Positions 1 to 10,300 of a stretch of 64,000 bases of DNA are shown piece by piece (within the stretch, counting starts at the first letter, position 1; each line of letters starts with the position of its first letter). Below the pieces are notes generated by a model. The model worked only from the letters and a program-made list of their open reading frames with translations. It did no database searches and had not been told where the DNA came from. This DNA comes from Diospyros lotus (lineage: Eukaryota; Streptophyta; Magnoliopsida; Ericales; Ebenaceae), in assembly GCF_014633365.1 (NCBI RefSeq), contig NC_068348.1:17626311-17690310 (forward strand). The letters are read 5' to 3'. The translations under genes were made by a program, and so were the position numbers.

Positions 1-1115
1 GAAGAAGTATTATGTGGCTCACGACCTTCACGGAAAGCATTCTGTGGTAAGCCCGTGACGAGATTTTCATTCTGTGGCTCACGACCTTACCGCGGAAAGC
101 ATTTCGTGGTAAGGCCGCGGTAAGGTTTTAAGCTTCACGAAAAGGCCGTTTTGAGCCCGTTTCCTTTCAAATCAAGTGGAGATAGGCTCTCTCAAGGGGC
201 ACGACTTTGGAGACCTAAAAAGCATTATATAAAGAATGATTCTTGAGAGATTTAGGAGCTTTTAGAGGAGGAGAAGACGACAAGTCGAGGAAGAAAAGGG
301 TGATTTTCTTGAAGATCTTCGATTTTGGTTGTATTTTTCTATTCTTTCTTCTCTCCAACATCATGAACTCAGTTTTTATTATTCTTTCATTGGTTGAAAC
401 TATGTTAGGCTAAGTACTTTATGGCTAGGGTGATTGATGAAACCTAGTTCAATGATGGTTTAACTAAAAGTATTTAAGTTTTATTATATTCTTGTCTTTC
501 AGGTTGATCGTTTGTTATGCACTAATTCCGTTTTGATGCTTGGCCGCCATTAGAACGTGTTTGTGATTTATATTGCTTTCGAGAGACTCAATATAGATTA
601 GCACTTGGTAATAAATGACATAAGGTTCGATAATAGGTAGAGATACCGTTATGCCTTGTGAAATCTTATTTAGATGATCATTGTGGATAAATGCATGTTT
701 GTATAATTGCAAATTAATTAGAGATAATTAATCTCATATGTAAGCATAGATTTAATTGATCATCGAGAGAGACTTTTGATTAACTTAGGATCATTGATTT
801 TCAACTCAAAGCAAGAATTATAAAACCCGATCATTGAAAGATTAAACCAATTAAAGAACTACGGTGGATTCATGAACCCTAGTGCATTAGATTTCTACAT
901 TCAAAAACCTAAAGAATTATTTTGTGTTTTCCATTTAGTGAGTTAGTTTTAATTAATATAAAACTTCCATTGAGTATTCTTTTAATTGTGTGGCTTATTA
1001 AAGTTAATAGTCGTTAAAGTAGGGATCAAAAGCTAATCCTCGTGGGAACAATACTTTATTTATCATTATATTACTTGTTACGATTTCGTTCACTTGCGGG
1101 AAAGAATACGTGAAC
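1..1115 (+). mobile_element. LTR-like remnant, Ty3/Gypsy type (left end outside window)
   Basis: No open reading frame of interest. The stretch reads like the long LTR of a plant Gypsy element on the plus strand: a TATA-like ATTATATAAAG near 225-235, a purine-rich leader (260-300), then the phrase AATCCTCGTGGGAACAATAC at about 1036-1055 followed by TTACTTG and CACTTGCGGGA, which I associate with the ends of large plant Gypsy LTRs. The first 130 bases hold two imperfect tandem copies of a GTGGCTCACGACCTT unit. No second LTR or target duplication is visible, so boundaries are approximate. Confidence 0.35.
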
Positions 1116-1400
1116 AGTATCATTAAGAATGGGCCAGACATGGTCAAACTTAAACCCTTTCTTGTATTGATCATCCTGTGACAATAATATTTTGCCTCGA
1201 TCGATCTGTAAAATGATATCAATATACATGTTAACATTTATTACGAATAATATAAGAAAAGAAACTTTTTAATCAATATTTACAATATCTTGTTCAGAAG
1301 CACCACTTGGATTTAGATTTTTCACTTATCGAATGCATCCTCACAATTTACCAATAGCTTTTGAAATAGTCGTGTAGCAAGTTTGCAATTATCTTAGCAG

Positions 1401-1580
1401 TCAAATCTGAGTGATACACTCTGGTAATGAGTTGTTGTAATCAGTCTCAACTCGAGGCCAGAATCTCTCTTTCGTTTGATTCATACCTATGATCGGGTTT
1501 TGAGAAATATCTAGATATACACGACATAGGTGTATATCTTCTTGAACGATGTATGAGCCACTTCTTTTGTTGGAACTCAT
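1401..1580 (-). pseudogene. PIF/Harbinger ORF1 (Myb/SANT-like DNA-binding protein) remnant
   Basis: A 59-codon frame starts with ATG at 1580 and stops at 1401-1403. Its start (SYIVQEDIHLCRVYLDIS, then NPIIGMNQTKERFW) matches the trihelix/Myb-like partner protein encoded by plant PIF/Harbinger elements, which normally reads as an acidic 'EED..L..AWL..S.DP..G..Q....FW' pattern. After the stop the similarity resumes in another frame near 1328-1365 (TISKAIGKL then GCIR), so the gene is broken by frameshift and stop codons. In intact elements this protein helps the transposase bind DNA and enter the nucleus. It lies head-to-head with the transposase remnant at 1798-2244. Confidence 0.6.
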
Positions 1581-1797
1581 TTTTTGTTGGTTAGCAAAGG
1601 GTGAAGGTTAGCAGAAGGTAAATGTGGCAAATAATGAAGAGGTGGCACATTATTTATAGTAAAATAGAAAGAATGATAGGGTTAGATATGGGGAATCAAA
1701 TCCAATGGGTGAGGTTTGATGATATCCAATCAATGGTTGTGATACATATTCGCATAACGAGGTGAGACTTGGGGATAAGATAAGGTTAGGTATGAGT

Positions 1798-2244
1798 TAC
1801 TATTTAGCAGATGGTATATACCCGAAGTGATCTACTCTTGTACAAACAATTCGTGAGCCACGTGGTCCCTAGAAAAAATAATTTGCAATGAAACAGGATA
1901 GTTGTAGAAAAGATGTAGAATAGGCATTTGAGGTTCTACAATCTAGGTTTGCAATAGTTGTAGGACCATCACTCTTTTGCCAAAAAAATATCTTACACAA
2001 TATAATGATTGCGTGCATTATTATGCACAACATGATTATCGAGGATGAACGTGATGTTGAGGCGCCAATTCGAGATTGGGTAAAAGCACCAAGTCCAGAC
2101 GTTGAGATGGTTGCTGATGAAGGCACCCGATTTCAAGAATTCCTCACTTGACATCGAAAAATCAAGGATAAAGAGGCTCATATTGCACTTCGAAATGAAT
2201 TGATTGAACATTTGTGGGAGAAATATACTAATTCTGAGAATTAA
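1798..2244 (+). pseudogene. PIF/Harbinger transposase, C-terminal remnant
   Basis: The frame reads YYLADGIYPK, then CRKDVE, a stop, AFEVLQSRFAIV, then IMIACIIMHNMIIEDERD, and ends at TAA 2242-2244. These are the last conserved blocks of the DDE_4 nuclease of plant PIF/Harbinger transposases, including the E of the DDE triad region (VE-AFxVLQ). Several in-frame stops replace conserved Trp, Arg or Gln codons, so it is dead. The N-terminal half is absent: upstream sequence changes abruptly before 1798. With the Myb-like ORF1 at 1401-1580 it marks a decayed, internally deleted element. Confidence 0.75.
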
Positions 2245-2514
2245 ATGTCGAGTCTTAATTATATTTTTTTTCTTTGTAATGTTTTTTTGTTCAAATAATC
2301 CCTTTTGAATTTTGTCGTGTTAAATTATAAATCTTATAGATTGCGATATTATGTATAATATCGTATTTTATTTTTTAAATAAATGCAATATTTTATGTAA
2401 ATACGTATAATTTTTTTACATATTTAATTTAAAATTGCGTCAATAATTAAGTAATTTTTTGAAATAAATTAATTGTTATGAATTAAAGAAATAAGAAAAT
2501 ATAAATAACACTAT

Positions 2515-2634
2515 TCATTTGGCGTAAATTTTGGTGTAATGGGTTGGAGATGTATTGATAAGATAGTGTGAAAGTTGCACCATTTTAGTGCAAAAGTTGC
2601 ACCATTTTGATGTTTTGGGTTGGAGATGGTCTTA
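2515..2634. repeat. Probable Harbinger-type terminal region with short direct repeats
   Basis: Two copies of GGGTTGGAGATG (2540-2551 and 2613-2624) bracket two copies of AAAGTTGCACCATTTT. The right copy continues as GGTCTTA. A terminus read inward as TAAGACCATCTCCAACCC with a TTA/TAA duplication is typical of PIF/Harbinger and Tourist-like elements, so this could be the 3' end of the element whose genes lie at 1401-2244. The opposite end was not found. Confidence 0.35.
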
Positions 2635-3267
2635 TTCACTGAATATTCAGTAGATAATATGGTATTTGATGATATGACGGAGTCAAGTCAAGATCGAAAA
2701 ACCATACATTTTGATACTAGTCAAACAACTCAAATAGGACAAGTCAGGGATCAAATTATTTCACAAATGTGAATGAGTATCAAAGGACTCGTACATGAGT
2801 CTGTAATTTTATTTTATTGTTTTAATTTTAAACTGTGTTTATTTTTAGTATTTGTATTAAAACTTGTAATCGAATCTCGCTTGTTATTGAATTGTTTGAT
2901 GCAATCTTATAATTTATAATTACATTATGTAATACCAGTTCACGTCTTTAATTTTTATTTTAATGCTTGCTATCTATAATCACATTATGATCCCACTTGC
3001 TATTTTTTTTCAAGTCAATTTATTTATTTATTTAAATTTAAGTAGTTTTAATTTTTTGAATAATTAAATTCATTTAATAAAATATTATTTTAAAATTATT
3101 TTCAAAATTTCAAAGAGAACGCATGTTTTAGTTTTCTGTTTTGAGAAATAATTTTTCAAAATGATAAAGAGAATGCATTTTCATTTTTTTGAAAATAGAT
3201 TACTAAAACAGAAGATTAAAAATGAATTTAAAACTCAAAACTGAAAATTGAAAAGCAAAGAGAACGC
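2635..3267. other. AT-rich intergenic sequence, no gene seen
   Basis: AT-rich DNA with no supportable coding region. The part from about 3100 to 3267 (CAAAGAGAACGCATG near 3113-3127 and CAAAGAGAACGCAGTC near 3257-3271) looks like the decayed end of an element of the same type as the MITE that follows. Confidence 0.4.
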
Positions 3268-3275
3268 AGTCTTAG

Positions 3276-3556
3276 GGGTTGTTCTCTTCGTGTTTTAATT
3301 TTTAATTAATTTTTAATTTTGTGTTTTGAGTGTTTGTTTTTAGATTGTTGAAAATGCGTTCTTTTTGTCTAGCGTTTTTCGTGTTTAGGAAATTTTGAGT
3401 GTGGTTGTGATGAAAACAACCAAAATAAATTTTTATTGTTTTAAGTTTTCTTTACAAAATTTTTCATCATTTTCAAAAATGTGTTTTAAAAATATGAAAG
3501 TAAGCACGTTTTCACTGTTTTGAAAAACTGAAGAGTAAAAACAGTGAAGAGAACAG
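3276..3556. mobile_element. hAT-like MITE with 8-bp target duplication
   Basis: A 281-bp segment is flanked by perfect 8-bp copies of AGTCTTAG (3268-3275 and 3557-3564). Its ends are inverted: the left end has TGTTCTCTTC at 3280-3289 and the right end GAAGAGAACA at 3546-3555. The left end has three extra bases. There is no coding capacity. An 8-bp duplication fits the hAT superfamily. The adjoining left flank resembles the right end of the same family, suggesting an older copy beside it. Confidence 0.5.
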
Positions 3557-3564
3557 AGTCTTAG

Positions 3565-4322
3565 ACTCTATAACACATAAAACCATTCAGGAGACTTCCA
3601 CAAAGAGCATACAACACGAATACATCTGCATACATCTTCATTTCTGTTTCAAGACATCAGTTTTTGACTTAAGTATCGGAGAGTTTGTGTGGAGAAGATC
3701 CATGCGTGCTTTCTAATTGTCCCTATGTTATAGATCTTGTTAGTGCTACATCCTGGAAGACCCTCCAGACTCTTTCGAAAGCCAGTCTCCCAAAGACTCG
3801 CCAAGGATGAGATATTCGAAGACCCTAAAGACCTATCTAAAAACCCTCGAAACCTTAGCTCTCCTGAATAGCGGATTGTGCCCTCATTTATTGATCCCTC
3901 AGTAACATTTTGGACCTTCCTATTCTCCAGAAGCTCTACACTGATTGTTTTCTAAAATAAATAAATTTACTTATTATATTTAAAAAACAACAAACTTATT
4001 TAGCCAAAAATAAATTGTAAAGAGGGCTAGACAAATTTCATATCTATTCATATTTATATATAAGTACTATTATATAAACAAATAAAATTTAATCAACAAG
4101 ATTTAATTTCATAACCTTTAAATACAATAAATTTAATTTTATCACTCTATAACTTTAGTTTTCATTTAAATTTTATTTTAAAATATAAAAATTAAACTAT
4201 AATTATTAATTATCACTTATTCATGCATAGTACGAATTTATTTCTTCTTGGTGGCAGCGTTGTGTTTTATTTGGGGGTGTTGGTTTTTGCAGAACCTCTC
4301 TCGAGAGATCAACAACTCAGAG
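3565..4322. promoter_or_regulatory. Intergenic region and 5' leader of the zinc-finger gene
   Basis: No gene. The stretch 3950-4200 is strongly AT-rich and precedes the first coding exon, so it should hold the core promoter, but no single TATA box stands out. The leader just before the ATG at 4323 is GC-balanced (about 4250-4322). Confidence 0.3.
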
Positions 4323-7300
4323 ATGGCGACGAGATCGAACTTCTACAAGAACCCATCATTCACCTACAACAAAGACTTCAGTCTCAAATCCGTCCTTCAG
4401 AACCTCCAAGGTATCCACAATTCCATCTCTCCCCAACTCTTCCGTTCCCAAATCCCTAATTCCAGGGTTTTGTTTGTTCACTCCTTTTCACTCAATTTTT
4501 AGCTTACAATGTCGCCACCGGGATCGCTCCTCCTCCCGGAGAACCCAACTTGGGCGGCGAAAAAGTTGCTCCTCGAAAACGCCCCCGCGCAAAGTGTCCT
4601 TCGGCGGACCGGAGCAACGCTTCCACAGGGAACGATGGACCGATGTCTCACCAGGATTACATTGAACAGAGGAGGTGGCTTTGAGATCTTGCTTTGTTCT
4701 TGCTTGACTTATAAGGAACTTGAAATTTGACGTCGTAATTGATGATTATTTCAGTTCGAGATACGTCTTTTGGGAGTCTAGCTTTGTTGAGATACTTTAG
4801 CTGATATATTTATGTATCCACAGGAGTGAGGTGAATTCTTTTCACAATTGTGTGGAATTGACTGCAGACATATTGGTAACGACAATTGATTCATTTTTTA
4901 TATTTAGTTCATTTTTTCATCAGTATTTTTTTTATTTTTATTTATGAAAAAATAAGGTATTGTATTTATCTTCTCGTTTTTTGATGCTATCTTACAGGAC
5001 AACTCTCATTCGAGCCTACATTTGGTAGAATATGATAGTAAGTTCTCGTGTGACTCCCTCGTTAAACTTTTAGATCTCTCTCTTTATTTTTTTATGCTTT
5101 CTGTGAATGTTGAAATTATTTTCAGTAAAGTATAATTGGTTACCTTTTTCCCTGCAATCCAATGAGATACTGAAATTTATAACTAGAGATTAATGTGGTA
5201 GTGTAGATATTACATCTTATAAGTATCATGAAATAAGCACCCTATGAGAAATATAGCTATTATGGAAAGCCTGTTGTCAAGCATGAGAACTTGAAGTTTG
5301 AGAGCAGTTGTTTTGGCCATTTGGCAAGATTAGGTAAATATCCAATCTGCCACTTTCAGCTCCCACAAGTAACGGGAGAGCATTGGTTTATTTATTTTTC
5401 TTTCCTAATCAAGTGGTTAGTAAGAATTTTGGAAGTATTTGATGAGAATTAATTGAGAATTTTCTCATAAATGATCTTCTTTTGGATAAATGGTTAATAG
5501 AAATTAAAAAAAACATTAAATAATTGTGCAAAACCAACCAGTCCTCCCCCTCTTCCTGGACAAAAAAGGAAAAAGAAAACCTTGCCTATGGATTATCTTT
5601 TTCTTTTCCCTTTACAAAAGCTCATCCTTTGGTAGAATGACAATTTTACTGTTAATCATTTTGCTAGTTTTGTTTGTCCTTGTTTCTATCTTTGGTGTTT
5701 CTAGACCACCTTGCAAGGTGGTTATGTACTTTCAAGGAGTTCCTTAAGGGCCATGTTAGGAAACTTGCCAGTCCTCTGCAGCTTCTTTCTTTGTTTGCCC
5801 TCCTTCTCATTTTCCTTTCTCATGGCTTTTTACTGATTATATAGGTTTTAGTGTTAATCCTACTTTTTTGCTGTTGTTTATTTTCTTATCATCTTCTGGA
5901 TGACTAGTTTAGTTTCCATTTACTTTAAAATTTGTTTCATAACACTGGTTTAGTTGAAATCTGCTCATTGAAGATGTATCCATGAATGCTCAGGTGATCA
6001 AAGTAATTCCTCGGAATGTGACGAGAAGTTGGATCATCCTCCTCATTCTGGTTCTGTTTTGGGTTACTGTGAGAAGAAGCCAGATCCTCATTCTGGTTTG
6101 TTTCTTGATGCCTATCCAAATTCTGTCTGTTTATGATTTGTACTGAATTTAGACTTTCAATTACTAGTCATTGTTCAGATATTTAACATATTTTTTGCAT
6201 ACTGTTAAGAATGAGGTTGGTAATAAAGAGTGATCCTTTTTTGTTGGTTATTTGGACAAGTAGTACATGTCATATTATGTATTTTAACTTTATTCCGGAG
6301 GATTGCTGTTTTTATGGATGAATCTTTTAGTCGATTGGCTTTGCCAACAGTGTAAGATTAAAGAGGAATCTTGGCATAAAGAGAAGGAAAAACAGGTTTT
6401 CTAGTATTACTGCTGGGTTATGGAAGGATAGTTACTGAAATGTACTCAATATGCACAATCACTTGGTCATCACAAGCAGTTGATTTGTGTTTGTAGACGT
6501 TCTTGTCTAGCTAATAGTGGTAATATATGTACGAAGGTGCAGGATGAATGATGCACTGAAATGAGAATTTGGGATTTTTTTATTGTTTCAAGGCGATAGT
6601 GGTTTAGTTTTCAGATAAGAAAAGCTAGGGTTCCTATTAGTGATTATTTCTTTTCTTTTCTTTCCTTTTTTTGTGGGAAGGAGTTGCAGGACTGTAGTTG
6701 TGGGAGGTATAGGTATTTAGGCCATCTGGTGACATGTCCGTGGAGTTTTAAGGGTTAAACAGGATGGACATGTGTCATTTGTTTATTCATTTTTTGTTTT
6801 TTTTATGATTGGTCAATGTACAATTCTCTTAACAGAAATAATGCACCTCCATGAAGCCTCAACTCTAACAATGGAGCTATTTGACCTCAAAAATACTTTG
6901 GATTATCTTATAGGTATTAAGACTACCATGTGTTTGCCAAAGAACCTAAAAAGCCTTGGGCTTAGGCTGCCAAGGAGTCACAAAATATGCTAGGCAGTGC
7001 CTTTATGGCTGCTCTATTTATTTATGGCATGACAAGATGGTAATCATTTTGAGTGTCGCGATCCCAAGGGTAGAAAGGGGAATTATCAATAAAGGGGAAT
7101 TATCAATAAATACACTTGTATCTGTTAGCTAGGCAGTTAAGGAGTTAGAACAATACAACAACCTAACCTCTTCTGTTGTGAGGAAGGCTATATGTGTAAC
7201 CGAGAATGGGGAAAGTGGATTATCGAATAACAGAAGAACTCTCTCTCTCTCTCTCTCTCCTCTCATTTCTACTTCTCTCCCTCTCGTTCTCTCTTTCCTC

Positions 7301-10300
7301 ACTCTATCTATTCCTTTCTCTTTCCAATTTTGTTTTTTCTTCTTCTAAATTTCCTATTCAAACCCTAGTAAACCCTAGAGTCTTGACAAGTGGTATCAGA
7401 GTCGGATGAACTAGGTGCGGAGTAATCGGCGGAAGCCATCATGACAAGGAAGGTCTGATGATAGATACACCTAAGCGAAGTCGGACGATCTTGGGTGGAA
7501 AATTGAACGAACCCACAGGTGGCAATTCAAGAAGTAGTGCATTACGGGAAGTATGGAGCCAATGATTGTAGTTGAGGTCGGTGATTGGGTAAGAGACGGT
7601 GATTGGGTAAGAAGGTGTTGGTGTCAGGACCCAACGGTTGGTTAAGGATGGTTAGAAGGTTTAAACGGCTGTAGGGGAAGTTGTAATTGTAGCTGATAGT
7701 GTAACAAATAACAATAGGTTATTAGGTGCAATTGTATAATTGTAACAATAGTTGGGGGTTCTATATAAAGGGGCCTTCCCTCTCAATAGAGGATATAAAT
7801 GAATTGAATGAATCAGTCTATTTTCCTCTCACTCATCTTTCTCTCTTTTCGTCCAAACCCTTCCTTCTCAATTACCCCCTCCTCTTGTTTTGTTTTCTTC
7901 CCCATTCTATTCTTCTTCTTCTTCTTCTTTTAAATTACTATTCAAACCCTAGGAAACCCTAGGGCCATGACAAGTGGTATCAAAGCAGTCAATCATTGGC
8001 TGTGATTTTGATTCAATTATCGATGGAATTAATTGAGCTATAATTCGAATCATTCGGTTTCATTTTCCAACGCTATTAAGATCCGACGTGGAGCCACGTT
8101 CCTTAGCTGTGATTCTTGGAAGTTCTCCAGCGGTATCAGCAGCAAGGTAGGTCGGGTGAAGTACTGACGATTAAAAGGTTGGTCGGTGCATTGCGGTGAT
8201 TTCGACAAACTTAAGCAAATAAGTAATTCTTGGCTTGGCTTGAGTCTTGAAGGCGAAACGGAGCAACAACCAAAAATTGTTGTGTGACTTTGGGAAACAA
8301 CTTGGTCAGGCGTTCCAACGACTTTTAAGGGCGAGCTTGAAGCAATCAGAACCTAGCCCAAATTCTGCAAGACTCCAGTTAGAATTGTGGCGGGCGATTC
8401 TTACCCGAGTAAGAAAACGAGATAGACCCAGAGAATTTCGGCCGAATTCCTTCGACCAAGAACTAGGTAATTGTAATTGGGTCCAACATGGCGAGACAAG
8501 CAAGGCCAACAGTGTTCTTGGCATTGAACGAGGTCCACGAACAAATCTGGGGGCGCAAGTGACTCAGTGTTGTGGGCAAGCAAGACAAAGCAATTTCGAT
8601 CGGATCTTGGGGACGAATAGGGAAGGTGAAACAAATTCAAGAGGCATTCAACAAAGTGATTGGATAATAGAAGACCTGTTAACGGACCAAGATCGAGCTT
8701 TGAATAAGGCCGAATTCCTTCTACCCAAGAATTGGACGCTCTCAATTGGGGGGGTGGAGTTGAACAAGGAGGTGCACGCGACTCTTGAAGATTGATTAGA
8801 GTCGTTGTAATCGTACGACTTCTTCCTCTTCCGAATCAAGTTCAACTTGGAAGTTGATACAGAGGTGACTTTGTGGTAACAGTAGGCACTGAGGTGTTCG
8901 AATTGTAGAAAGGGTGCTGGTGGTAGCGAACATCCAAGGAAAGATGGCAGCCATCGATGAGGTGATTGAACAGAAGATCGAGCAGAAAATTGATTGCAAG
9001 TTGGATCACGCGATAGTAAACCCACAGGAGGAATTTTCTAGACAATTTCAAGAAGTGAAGGACCAATTGCAGGGCTTTGTACTCATGTTCGCAGGGCGGA
9101 ATCAGGTTAAACTACCTATTTTCTTGTTTCCCAGAGAAAATGCTAATCCAATTAGTATAAGGAATAGAAATCCTCACTCATCAGATCTTGTTTATGTTGG
9201 AGCTTCAAACCTTAATCGTCTATGGAATCAAAATTCCAAGAATAGTCCATGGAATCGAAGATCCATTGTCAAATCTCAGAGAATAACTCAGAGATGTGAA
9301 ACTATAATAGTGAAAGAGGACTTTGGAATGTCCAAAGAAGAAAACAGTAGTAAGAAGGAAGTTGCTAATAATGCATTACAGTCTCAAGAGTTCCTTAAAA
9401 TGGAACAGCCTAGGGAGAAGTCAAGATAATGGAGACATGATTCACTGCTTACTTTAGAATTTGAGTAGAAGAAGTGTTCAGATTTTGGTAGTATTGCCAA
9501 GGAGGATGATTGCAATACCAGAAAAGATATTGGCGGTGAAAAACATTATCTAGAGGGAAACTATACTGATCAGGTGGTTTGGACAGCAAGTACAAAGGAA
9601 CAATCTGATTCCTTTGAAAAGAAGTTCATGAAACAACCAACATTGAAGGGACGATGAGGTGGAAATTTTGTGTGAACGGTAGGTGGCCGGTCTCAGCTGC
9701 TAACTACAACGATCAGAGAGTGGTTGCTTCTATTTTTGTTCCAACCGACAAGTACGTGAGAGCTTTTGACAAATTGTCGGGCTTATAGAAGTTATACAAG
9801 CTTGCTCCAATCAAGCTGTGGAAGAGAAGGAAAAGAGCTAAGATTGGAAGGCTTCTCTTGCTTTCTCAAGGACAAGAAAGTTCTGCACCGGGGGGTAATT
9901 GTCAGGACCCAACGGTTGGTTAAGGATGGTTAGAAGGTTTAAACGGTTGTTTGGGAAGTTGTAACTGTAACTGATAGTGAAACAAATAACAATAGGTTGT
10001 GAGGTGTAGTTGTATAGTTGTAACAGTAGCTGGGGGGTTCTTTATAAAGGGGCTGTCGTCCCTCTCAATAGAGGATATCAATGAATTGAATGAATTAGTC
10101 TATTACCCTCTTACTCTCATCTTTCTCTCTCTTCGTCCAAACCCTTCCCCTTTCCTTCTCAATTTCCCCCTCCCCTTGTTCTGTTCTTCTTCTTCTTCTA
10201 AATTCCTATTCAAACCCTAGGAAACCCTAGGGCCATGACAGTCGGGGGAGGGGTTGAATTCTAGTGAACGCAACTTGAAGGTGAGTATGACAAAAGCGAA

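Larger units (their letters stand above)
7622..10240 (+). mobile_element. LTR retrotransposon 2, non-autonomous, nested in element 1
   Basis: LTRs are 7622-7972 (351 bp) and 9900-10240 (341 bp), both TGTCAGGACCC to CCATGACA. The primer site TGGTATCAAAGC lies at 7975-7986 and a short G-rich tract (CCGGGGGGTAAT) precedes the 3' LTR. Flanking 5-mers are GTTGG (7617-7621) and GTCGG (10241-10245), a target duplication with one mismatch. The 1.9-kb interior has only weak gag-like coding: 8941-9105 reads [16 protein letters not shown] then [12 protein letters not shown], resembling the coiled-coil start of related gag proteins. No pol domains were seen. Confidence 0.75.

Noticed and set aside
8247..8795. 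182-codon open frame inside LTR element 2.
   Set aside because: No recognisable gag or other domain, biased composition, and overlapping long frames on the other strand; treated as chance openness of the element's interior.
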